Below, piece after piece: positions 54,651 to 64,000 of a DNA stretch of 64,000 bases. The position numbers and the translations under genes are program-made. Under the pieces are notes generated by a model, which was given only the letters and a program-made list of their open reading frames with translations, was not told the DNA's origin and did no database searches. The stretch is taken from positions 30,925,637-30,989,636 of the forward strand of contig CM066994.1 in NCBI GenBank assembly GCA_033977485.1, read 5' to 3'. Every line of letters starts with the position of its first letter. Position 1 is the first letter of the stretch. This stretch comes from Hydrangea macrophylla (taxonomy: Eukaryota > Streptophyta > Magnoliopsida > Cornales > Hydrangeaceae).

Positions 54651-56632
54651 TACTAGTTGATGAATTTGACCATTTGTATGACTGTGACACACGTCAGCAT
54701 CTTCTTTCAACTTCATGTTTGTGCAAGAATGTGCGCGAGAGGTGCGCATATGACGAGGGCAACTTCGTCTTTTATTATTATTATTATTATTATTTTTTTT
54801 TGTCTAAGATATTTGTTTAGTAAGGGATCTAAATCAAAATGAAAATAACTAGTTATCCTTAAATCACTATATTTCCCAAACTAACGATTCATATCTAATT
54901 TTCCCTAAAAAGGTCACTTAATATGCATGTAGGGTCTAATGAAATATTACTTAATGTTCATGTATAGAAGATATTTCCGTAATTAGAAATCTTAATTGTC
55001 CTTAACTTTAAAATAAATAATGTAATGGACGTATAGTTAAACAGCCCTTGTGATATCTATTCAGACTATTTTTCCATTAATTCCACAAGGAGAACAATCT
55101 GATCAATACAGCTATTCCCATTGAATATCAAGCCAAGCCCAAAGTTCATTGGATCCACTTAAATAACTAAGTCCGACCCAAATACCAAGTGAAATCAGCT
55201 AAAGGCCCAATTGTGTTAATATGGGCTACTAAGTTAATCACTGACATTCTTTTCCACCTACATGTCAATGAATTATGATGCCCATCACTCTTCACTTCAC
55301 AAGTTTGATTCACACTACTGTTTTGTAAGATTAAGGATTTAGTGAGGAAAAAAAAATTTATTGGTGCCAAACGACGCATAGTTGTCCCAAATGGAGGGTG
55401 AAAGTGGAGTGGGATACAAAGGGAATTTTATACATGGTGAAGGATAAACTTAAGGGCCTGTTTGTCTCCTCTATAAAAAAAAAGGATAAACTTAAGGGCC
55501 TGTTTGGCTCCTCTGCTTCCTCTGTGAAACTTTTCCCCTTTATTTGTGAATGTTGTTTTTCTTATCTTGTATGGCTTCTCATTGGGTTAAAAATAGTGGA
55601 TGTTGCTTAAACCAGTCTTGCAACAGTAGATTGACTTTTTGGTCTACATTGGGTTATGATTGGTTGCTTTGGAGCTCTCTTATATAGTTATGCTACTTTT
55701 TATATATGGTACAACTTTTGCTATCATGGAAGCTTTTCAAGCAACTTCAGTTGCCCCCTTTGGTGAAGCTTCTTCACCTGATTAGGCTTGGCTTTGTGCC
55801 ATCTTCCTTATTTGTGTGATCTTTATCATATACATATTTGAAGTTGCCGTGGTTTCGGATCTCTCTACTCGACGGTCCTTGTGGCGCAGTGGTGATTTCC
55901 TTATGCAGCTATTAGATTGTTTTTTGTGGTCGCTTATGCTTCCTTATCTATTATATTCTCGGTTGTTTTGCTTTTGCTCGTTTTTTTCTTTATTTTTGTT
56001 GTTTGTTTGGTTTTCTTTATAAGATTTGATTTTTATTATAAAAAAAATTTAGTTATAAAGCAAAAAAAAATCTCCAAAGGCAACTTTAGACCCAAAGCAA
56101 GTTATGCTATAGAATTGGTATCACTAGTCAATAAAATCTCATTGTTCGTACTCATTCTGATAAATGAGAATCCCAATTTTCTCCAAAAAAAAAAAAAAGT
56201 TTGAAATTACTTCATGACAATTATAGGCACTTCCAAGGGCCTATAAAAGAAAATTCAATTATGGTTCTTTTCCTTAAAAAAATTGATTGTTTTGTGTTCT
56301 CTTGCCCAAGTTGGTTATATGTATTTTTGGGTCAAAACAAGTTGGTTATATTAAAGAACTTGGTGTATTAGGCACCATAATTTGAAACACTTCACTAGCT
56401 GTCTCTGCTGTTGCCAGAACATTGCTTCTATGAGCAATAAAGTGTTAATTTGATTGATAAATAAGAGCATCCTCCTCTTTCTTTCTTTTGTTTCTTCTTC
56501 TTCTTCTTCTTTTTTTATTTTTTTAATTATTTTTTTTTTTTTTTGGTGCTGAGGAAGAGCATCCTCCTCTTTCTTAGGGAAGATTTTTGGGTGCTTCCAA
56601 AGTACCAATTTGTAGTCCTATGCGGTACCTAC
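54651..56632. other. intergenic DNA with low-complexity tracts
   Basis: (TTA)n at 54768-54796; a local duplication around GGATAAACTTAAGGGCCTGT (55442 and 55484); T-rich text at 55930-56040 resembling the 3' tail of a LINE or SINE; poly-A near 56180; (CTT)n at 56489-56511. No reading frame carries a recognisable domain. Confidence 0.4.
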
Positions 56633-56931
56633 TGTTAAGTTATCAACTACTCTAAAATTTAAGCTATTAGAGAATATGCCCAACAATATATATCCAGCTT
56701 CAACACCCTCCCTCATGTGCAACTCCGACTTACACGTGGAGAGCGAACAAACTAAACTCTATCATAGTAGAGACAAATAACAAGGTGCAAATATGCACAA
56801 CAAAGCGGGGATGGAGAGTCAAACCCAGGACCTCCCACAAATAAAGCTCTGATACCATGTTAAGTTGCCAACTTCTCCAAAAACTTAAACTAGTAGAGAA
56901 TGGCCTCAATAATGTATATCAAACTTCAACA
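56633..56931 (-). mobile_element. TRIM-like element with LTRs of about 74 bp
   Basis: Two direct repeats, 56633-56705 and 56858-56931 (both TGTTAAGTT..CTTCAACA on the plus strand), flank 152 bp. On the minus strand the right copy is followed immediately by TGGTATCAGAGC (56857-56846), the exact initiator tRNA-Met PBS. The left copy is preceded by a purine tract (CATGAGGGAGGG, 56717-56706). Flanks CCTAC and CCTAT give a 4/5 target duplication. All LTR-retrotransposon signals are present in 299 bp without coding capacity. The LTRs are unusually short, even for a TRIM. Confidence 0.85.
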
Positions 56932-56936
56932 CCTAT

Positions 56937-57461
56937 AATAAATGATTATGAATTTATGAGTATTCCTGATGGGATCTGAAAATAGTAAAATATAGGTGGA
57001 TTTCACCACTCAAAATACTTGTTACGATTGGTTGCAGATTACAAGTACCTGCTACATGATACACTCCATGCCCCAAAAAAAATTTTCCCCCCTTTTTCTT
57101 AGTGTCCATTTCAGAACTACCTACTGCTTATGGACGCCAACAGCGCGATCTGCCAAATGGGCCCTTGGAATACTAGTCCAAATTGATTTTGGAATATAGT
57201 TTTGCTATTTGGAATATAGCTTTACTCTTGCTCCAATTTTTTAGGACTTTTTTACGAATTTTCAGTGTCTTAGACCTTGTTTGATAAAACTAAGAACTAA
57301 ATACTGAGTTTACAGCACTAAAAATAATATTATACTTGCAATTTTTTGTAAACATTTTCGGTAAAATTTTCTGTAGGTTTCGACTAGTACCTTTTCAGTT
57401 AAGTAATGAGTGTGCTGCTTATTTGCTAGACAGCTAAATTAAGTTATCGATCAAGAACACC
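56937..57461. other. intergenic DNA
   Basis: No supported gene or element. The ORF at 56996-57199 has no recognisable domain. Confidence 0.4.
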
Positions 57462-57464
57462 TTA

Positions 57465-58116
57465 GAGCAACTCTAAGGGTAGTAATTAAATTTGAGTATT
57501 TAAAATGTTATTTGGTTACTTAAATAGTATTTTACATATCAAATAAATCTCATGCACTCCAATAATAGTACTCAAAATTAGTAACTATTTTATTGTTTAC
57601 TCCCTTTATCCCATATTTAGAGTCATTGATGTCATATTTTGATGTCATATTTTAAGAGTCCTCTTTGAAAAGTCAAAGTACTTTAATACACACATTCCAA
57701 ATTTGTCATTTATTATATCCAACTCTTTTTTTTTTTTTTTGTGACACTATAATTTTGAATTTCAAAAAGGTCAATATTGGAAAGTTAAAAATCTCACCAA
57801 AATCAATGTTGTCCCCTTAATAAGTTAGAATTCTCAAAAGAGACTCCTAATATGGGACGGAGGGAGTAATATATTTTGATATATCTCAACTATAGATACA
57901 CTAAAAATATTATTTTAATCACAAACTAATGATTAGGATCTTCCCACCAAATATGAATCCTCTCACTTTCTCTCTCTAAAAGCTGTAAGTTTAGAAACCC
58001 AAACCATAAATTTCCATAATGAATCCCCCATTGAAATATAATTTTTGATTTGAAGGGATTCATTTTGACATCCTTTAGTTTTAAATACCTATTTAAATCC
58101 TCTATTAGAGTTGCCC
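57465..58116. mobile_element. Tourist-like MITE containing a Stowaway insertion
   Basis: Terminal GAGCAACTCTAAGGGTA and ..TAGAGTTGCCC with TTA on both sides (57462-57464, 58117-58119), the 3-bp duplication of PIF/Harbinger elements. The internal 57600-57866 is a separate Stowaway-type MITE, so this copy is the older of the two. Confidence 0.7.
57600..57866. mobile_element. Stowaway-type MITE, 267 bp
   Basis: TIR CTCCCTTTATCCCATATTTA mirrored by ..TATGGGACGGAGGGAG, flanked by TA on both sides (57598-57599 and 57867-57868), typical for Tc1/mariner-derived Stowaway. Confidence 0.9.
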
Positions 58117-58119
58117 TTA

Positions 58120-58796
58120 GTCAAGATGAACATGCTACAAACATACACGCATTTTCATAGGAGTATGTATACACAACAAGCATATCTATGTATACACGTT
58201 TACATGAGTATTACGTTTGAAAAATGCTACATGCACCCACAAAAATGCGCTACACGTTTTTTATGTTTTCTTTCCCCGCGAACACGGTCTAGCTGTTTGA
58301 ACCATTCTAAGTTTGAAAAACACGAAAAATGGGTTTTTTAGATATGAAAGCAAATTGTGTTGGGACTGACTGGAAAGCCGAAAAGACTTGAGCTGAATTG
58401 CAGCTTCTTTAGGATTTGACTTCTCTCCCTTTGATGAAAGTATTAATAAAAGATTTTTTTTATCAAAAGAAAAAGAAAAAGTATAAGAAAGTGTTAATAA
58501 AAGACTAAAGTGCATGAAAACATAGACACGCATGCGGCTTCTCTCTCTCTCTCTAGATCTCTCTCCCCCCAACAAACACTCCCTCTCTCTCTCTGGTCTG
58601 TTTGTAATGCTTAAAATAGGATGCGGTTCACTCTGAACCTAAATTTTTATTTGGTCAATTTTAATAGAGTTATTAGATTGTTCATGGACTCCTATGCATC
58701 AAAATGGACATTTAAAACTGGTTCACTTATGAACCACAAAATCGTTCTTTAATTTTCAAACATTCCATAAGAAAAAGAAAACTTTGTATCTATAGA
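58120..58796. other. intergenic DNA with (CT)n runs
   Basis: Short (CT)n at 58540-58555 and 58581-58593 and an A-rich tract near 58465. The minus-strand ORF at 58261-58575 ends in these repeats and shows no domain. Confidence 0.4.
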
Positions 58797-58805
58797 TATC
58801 TCATA

Positions 58806-58972
58806 GAGTAATATTTGGGGCACTAACAAATTCCACTAACACTTACTAACACACTCTATCTCTCTCCTAGTGGCACTGTGGGGTCCGCAGTGGACCCCGC
58901 AGTACCACTAGGAGAGAGATAGAGTGTGTTAGTAAGTGTTAGTGAGATTTGTTTGTGCCCCTAGCATTGCCC
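58806..58972. mobile_element. fold-back MULE-type MITE, 167 bp
   Basis: TIRs start GAGTAATATTTGGGGCAC and mirror ..GTGCCCCTAGCATTGCCC. The inner 110 bp are an almost perfect inverted repeat centred on GGTCCGCAGTGGACC. Exact 9-bp direct repeat TATCTCATA at 58797-58805 and 58973-58981. Same terminal sequence as the element at 51504-51688. Confidence 0.9.
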
Positions 58973-59258
58973 TATCTCATATTTCAAACTAAGTCCACAA
59001 AAGAAACATATAATCCGATGTTTGGTCCAATCTAATGGTCCGGTAAAAGCCAATCACAGGTGTAGAAGTTATTCGATGACACATCACACCACAATTATGC
59101 TGACGGAGTGTGATGCTCTATCGAATGAGTCCATTTGGGCTCTAAAATTAGGGACCACATAATATGAGAGAGTACTTGTTAGTTAAGGTCAACAACTTTA
59201 CGGTTTCTTAAAAATAAGAGTCACAAGGACCTATCATATATATACAAAAATTTTAAAA

Positions 59259-59410
59259 AGAGGGCGCCCTCTCTTTATTAAAGAGAGTGCATCAGTGTTG
59301 ATCGTCGGATTGTGTTTAAAAACTATGAAATGACAAAACTGCCCTTAATGAAAACTGGATCTGATGGCCAAAACAGAGGCCCTCTCTTTAATAAAGAGAG
59401 GGCGCCCTCT
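59259..59410. mobile_element. fold-back MITE with GAGGGCGCCCTC ends
   Basis: Both ends carry AGAGGGCGCCCTCT, itself a palindrome, followed inward by CTTTATTAAAGAGAG and its mirror. 152 bp in all. Target duplication is unclear because the ends are self-complementary. Confidence 0.65.
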
Positions 59411-59608
59411 AGAGCCTGACTGTATATATATATATGTGTGTATATATATTACAAAGTGGAATCAGACGTCTGTCACATAGTGGTTTTGTGATTTTTTTCA
59501 CTTTATATATATATGTATATATTGTTTGTTTTTTTTTTTTTTTTTTATAACTATTTTTCTATCTGTAGAATTAATATAGATATATATATATATGACCTCA
59601 CTCTTTTT

Positions 59609-59648
<40 letters not shown>

Positions 59649-60383
59649 ATATGTATTTATAAATATATATAATCTTATCAATATAAATCAATCAAATCTA
59701 ATTTAATATATATATATATATATATTCCAAATACACACATGATACAAATTAAAATAATATAATTATATTATATTATATATAAAATAACAATACCTCCAAC
59801 AAATTACAAACATAAAATTTGTTAGTAAAAAAAATACGTACATTAAATTTAAAAATATTTTTCCGTATATTACACGAGTATTAATTTTAATTTAATTATA
59901 AAATCACATCACATTAACTTGTTAATGTGGTGTCATAGTCTCACTAAAAAAATTCTCACATGGAGTTTTGCGTGGGTCCCATTATTGCGTTACTTGACTA
60001 GGGTGGGCATAAGTAACTAATCAACGGTAATTGATGTGCATCTGGTTTGGTCCATGCACAATGATTTGGTAATGTATTTTGATGAAATGTGGGTTCATCT
60101 GAGATGATGATTTATTATCACGTTTGCGGCCCACTATCCTTGAGAATGCCACGTGTAGGGTTCAGATGACATAATACAACTGTTGTTGCAACGTGGCAAG
60201 ATAGAGACCCTAGATTTGTATTCCCCAAAGTAGATTACTATAGATTTTAACATTTGACTTTTAGCTTTGGTCTTTTAGAAGATTTTCAGTTCATTTGACT
60301 TTAAATATAGGGTACACTTTCATAATGGTAGGCCCATTTATTGTTGAATCCCAAGATGAAAAGAATAGTCTGTGTTGAAATTC
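59411..60383. other. AT-rich intergenic DNA with microsatellites
   Basis: (TA)n near 59425, 59580 and 59708, poly-T at 59530-59546 and (TC)n at 59615-59645. No gene. Confidence 0.5.
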
Positions 60384-60386
60384 TTA

Positions 60387-61072
60387 GAGCATTTCCAATG
60401 CAAAAAGCTATTTTTTCTAACTCAAAGCTATAATTTGACACTGCTACAGTACCAAAAAGCTATATTATGACAATACTGCTCCAATGGTAGATTTCATCCA
60501 AACTATCAAATTTTGGATCAACAACCATTCTCCTAGTCAACTTTCACTAACAATACTGCTTAATGCTAGTATGCATGTTTGTAATAAAATGTTAATCTAT
60601 GAATCTCTACGGCTTAATGAATTCAATAAGAACTTAACATTTTCATTAATCATAAAAAAAAAATAATAAAAAAAAAACATAATCATGGAGATGGAGACAC
60701 TCAATTATTTTGTGACTGCAAGTTACCAACAATTGGATCTTGAGTGACACTCAACCAACCATTGTAACGAAAATAATAATAATAATAACATTGGACAAGA
60801 GAGCACAATATAAAAATTGGGTTCAAGTTTTTTTATTTATAGACATTTGGAAGGGTATAAAAGTAAAAGCACAAAATATATCCGTTGGTATTGCAAATAT
60901 TTGTGGGGCCCATTCATTTGAAAAAAGTCATTTGAGCTCTCAAATTTGACAATGTAAATGACTTTGTCATTTTTTGGTAGAACATTTGGCCTTGCATTGG
61001 AGTGGGTTAAATTTGATGAGCTATCATTTTATGACTTTGGTAGTGGATTTGGTAGCCCCATTGGAGATGCTC
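60387..61072. mobile_element. Tourist-like MITE, 686 bp
   Basis: TIR GAGCATTTCCAATGC .. CATTGGAGATGCTC with TTA duplications at 60384-60386 and 61073-61075. Subterminal repeats ('aaagctat', 'gctatcatttt') are mirrored. No transposase; the small ORFs inside are not genes. Confidence 0.8.
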
Positions 61073-61148
61073 TTAGGTCGTGTAATTTAGTTGAGTAATG
61101 CTATATTTTTTTAAATTTTTTTTTTTTTAAAAAGTGTTTTTTTTTAAT

Positions 61149-61234
61149 ATATGTGGTAGTGGGATTATCTTTAATAATGATAGAATTACTTCAATATTAA
61201 CCAATTAAAATCAATTGGGTCTACTACCACATAT
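61149..61234. repeat. small fold-back, second copy
   Basis: ATATGTGGTAGTGGG .. TCTACTACCACATAT encloses 56 bp similar in order to 26900-26988 ('taataatg', 'acttcaatatta'). A small dispersed MITE family; flanking T- and A-runs blur the ends. Confidence 0.6.
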
Positions 61235-62215
61235 GTTGAAAAACAATTGTAACAAAAAAAAAATTGAAAAAAATAAAATTTCTCCCAACCCAAAACAAAT
61301 TTGTTTGATGGCTTTCTATTTGTTCATTTATAAAGGACAACGCTATTGGGCCAGCAAATGAAAAAGACATAAAAGAGATTTCAGTTTTCCTTTCTTATAA
61401 AAAGATAACAAAAATTAATTTGTACTTTTTTCAGAATTTAGAAAAATTAAACTGAAAATGCATGCCCTTAGTAAATACCAAATATATCAAGCAAGACCGT
61501 GTTAATGATTCTTATGACAATCCGCACATTTGGATTGCTGTTTTTTGATATTTTAATTAACCAATAAAACATAATTAGTTGTCAGATTGAAATGTGACCT
61601 CTTGTGAAAAGTTACAAATTTTGCATAGTCTAATTAAGTTCCACTTCTCCTATTGGGCACCATTAATTTTTAATCAATACTGATGGATTAGATCATTAGA
61701 GTGATTGCCAAATATATATATATATATACTAGTGAGGGTGCACGTGCAAGGCACGTGCCCGTCGAATAGTTGTATTTCTAGATATATTGTGTATTAATCT
61801 TGACATTAGAGGTCTTTGGAGAGGTATAATTACTCATTCCATTTTAAAATAAGTGCCAACGCTTCATTTTTTTGGATATTTTTAAAATAAGTGTCACGTT
61901 TCCTTTTTTTTTTTTTTTTGATATTTCAAAATAAGGTCCACTTTTAAAAATCAACATAAGATGTTAAAACAGTTAAATAGAAAATTGTAAATGTAACTAT
62001 TTAATCTAAAACTCTTCTTACGGAAGAAGTTGATAATTCTGACTATCTTATAAATGAGTAGTAAAGGTACCTAATAAAGCGCCATTAAAAATATATGACA
62101 CAAGTAGGGTATTTCCTCTAAAAAAGGGCATGAATGTGTTTGTAGGCCTTAATTGATATTCAAATATAATCTATAAATCCTGAATTTGAGGGAAGAAGTT
62201 GACCAATTAATAATA

Positions 62216-62468
62216 CTCTCTCCGTCCCATTTTATGTGTCCATCTTTCCTTTTTGGGATGTCCCAAAATTGTTGTCCACTTTCTTAAATTAGTATGCAAA
62301 TTTGACTTAGCTTCCCAAACTACCATTTCTTGCAATCAACACCAAAACAAAATAAAAAAAAGGAAGTGCAATGATTATGGGCAATTGTGGAAAGTAAGTG
62401 TAGATTCTTTTTGTCCCCTTAAATAGTTGGATTCCTCAAGATGGACACATAAAATGGGACGGAGGTAG
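62216..62468. mobile_element. Stowaway-type MITE inside the Helitron, 253 bp
   Basis: TIR CTCTCTCCGTCCCATTTTAT mirrored by ..AAAATGGGACGGAGGTAG, flanked by TA at 62214-62215 and 62469-62470. It splits one unit of the Helitron's tandem repeat. Confidence 0.9.
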
Positions 62469-62479
62469 TAGCTACTAAA

Positions 62480-63010
62480 ATAGCCACTTAAATTGATAAT
62501 TTAAATATACCAGAGCTTAAATTTGAAAGAAGAAGTTGACCAAAATGTGAAATTAGTGACCAATTCCTAAATAGTCACTAAAATAGCCACTTTTTAAAAC
62601 TTCTTTAAAGTGAATAATAAATATCCCAAAACTTGCTGACCTAATACAATTACACATATTACAATATATGAATCCTAACTTTGAGAGAAGAAGTTGAGCA
62701 AATTGTAAATATTAGTGACCAATTCCTAAATAACAACTAAAATAGCCATTTTTTTTACTTTTTATCAAGTGAATAATAAATATTCCAAAAATTATTGACC
62801 CAAATGTAATTAGACACAAATTGTTGATTGAAACCTCATTTGAGAGAAGAAGTTGACCAAATTGTAAATATTAGTGACCAATTCCTAAATACCCACCAAA
62901 ATAGCCACTTTTGTTGACTTTTTTTGAAGTCAATAATAAATATCCAAAAAATTGTTGACCCAAATGTAATTAGACACAAGATTGTTGATTAAAACCTCAT
63001 TATTATATTA
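62480..63010 (-). repeat. tandem repeats in the Helitron, about 160-bp unit
   Basis: AGAAGTTGACC.. recurs near 62532, 62690 and 62851, each followed by TTAGTGACCAATTCCTAAAT, AAAATAGCCACTTTT and GTGAATAATAAATAT. A partial earlier unit near 62193 is interrupted by the Stowaway element. Internal tandem arrays are common in Helitrons. Confidence 0.8.
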
Positions 63011-63196
63011 AATAAAATTATAAAAGCTGACTTGAATGTAATTATTTAGCCAAAATGACAAATTTACCCTCACACAAACCAATATATTCTTACGATGTAT
63101 AAATAGATCTATGAGTAATTATGGTATAGTGAAGGGCAAAAGAGGAAGTTCATATTTTTTGACGTGCTTGTTTCTTCGTTTTTATACGATAGTAGA

Positions 63197-64000
63197 TATA
63201 TATTTAACTTTTTGCTAAAAACTGATATTTTTTTTATTTTTTATTTTTTTACTGAAGTACGTATACACATAGCCATCTCCTTTGACATGACCTTGATGGG
63301 TTTTCAAGTCACCAACAAAAAAGTATTAGTACAAAATTGAAAGAAAGAAAAAGGATAAGAGTGTTCTTAGGAAACCTTTGAAGTGAAAATCTCCATGTAA
63401 GCCGTAAAGCTAAACAAAATGGTTAAATGTCATTTTCAAAACCTAACTAGATCTCTTACTGTGAATTCAGATTTTATTAGAAAAATATAAGAGGGAAGGG
63501 ATAAATTTAATACTTGATGTGGGGTGTCTATCCAAACTTGTGACAACAAGATCTGCATGATTGATTTTTATAAGTGAAGCATAATTCATAGTATCTTGGG
63601 AGTTACATCTGAAAAGAATTAAGTTCATTAAGTTCAATGAATGATCATGAGAGGCGGGAATAACATGTGAATATGTGATCTCACATGGACAATTGAGAGA
63701 ATAAAAAATGGTAATTAGCGGGAAATCAAGCTTGCAATTTACATGATCAAATAAATGTGTATCTAAGTATGTTTTTTTTTATTATTATTTTTTTATTTTT
63801 TATATCAAAAATATAATGGGATGTATATATGTGTATAAATCTGAAATCAATCAAGAATTGACAATACTGTAAATAAAACAGAACTTGGTATAGATGAAAA
63901 ACGAATAATAGTCTAGTGTTTGACACTATGTCCTTAAAACAATTTATATCCCGCATTGGTGTTAACGGATTTACGGCATTTGTCTCCCAGGATACAACGA
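63197..64000. other. intergenic DNA to the window end
   Basis: AT-rich; T-rich tracts near 63227-63250 and 63771-63800. No supported gene, element end or repeat. Confidence 0.45.

Larger units (their letters stand above)
61729..63196 (-). mobile_element. non-autonomous Helitron, 1.47 kb
   Basis: On the minus strand the 5' end is TCTACTATCGTATAAAAACG, the Helitron 5' signature, preceded by A. The 3' end is a hairpin (GCACGTGC-CTT-GCACGTGC) followed by ACCCTCACTAG and then T, giving the CTRR terminus and A^T insertion site. No Rep/helicase ORF, so it moves in trans if at all. It contains a tandem array and a Stowaway insertion (62216-62468). Confidence 0.85.

Overview
The window is plant nuclear DNA, almost certainly from an angiosperm with a repeat-rich genome. 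The base composition, the plant-specific retrotransposon lineages (Tat/Ogre, Athila, Tekay chromovirus, Ty1/copia) and the TRIM, MITE and Helitron families all point that way. The species cannot be named from the sequence. I recognise no ordinary host gene, tRNA, rRNA or CRISPR array. Nearly all coding potential is retrotransposon gag/pol or extra retrotransposon ORFs, and all of it is decayed.

Layout. 1-3993 (+): 3' part of a gag-only Ty1/copia element, with a partly duplicated gag and a 3' LTR rich in palindromes. 3994-7197 (-): a 3.2 kb Tat-type LTR whose U5 end is cut by the copia element. 7198-18841 (+): a Tat element, with RNase H/aRNase H/integrase, 103-bp tandem repeats, two ANTISENSE ORFs (a DUF7745-like one and an intron-containing plant-mobile-domain gene), PPT and 3.2 kb 3' LTR. 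18842-19751: flank, (GA)n and a probable minus-strand LTR fragment. 19752-26567 (+): 5'-truncated Tekay chromovirus pol plus a 3.9 kb LTR. 27129-31440 (-): end of an Athila-type element (LTR, PPT, env-like gene). 31902-40276 (-): a second Athila element with a nearly full gag-pol, an extra spliced ORF, PBS and 5' LTR. About 40290-42362 (+): a third Tat-type LTR lying in a copia LTR fragment (42363-42502).

42764-64000 is intergenic DNA hosting smaller elements: MULE-, hAT-, Tourist- and Stowaway-type MITEs with readable target-site duplications, a TRIM with LTRs of about 74 bp, a non-autonomous Helitron with its own Stowaway insertion, and a 5.7 kb composite copia insertion (44772-50458).

The most unusual object is that composite. 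It holds a minus-strand copia pol bounded by two closely matching but INVERTED LTRs, continuous with a plus-strand non-autonomous copia body (PBS, tandem repeats, PPT, diverged 3' LTR). The whole is flanked by one 5-bp direct repeat (ACTTC), as if it integrated once as a single aberrant cDNA. Other recurring signals are clusters of TCGA/GATC-centred palindromes in unrelated LTRs, antisense or spliced extra ORFs in the Tat and Athila elements, and a conserved non-coding Tat motif present once or as a tandem array. Exon limits and LTR ends marked approximate are inferences from reading alone.
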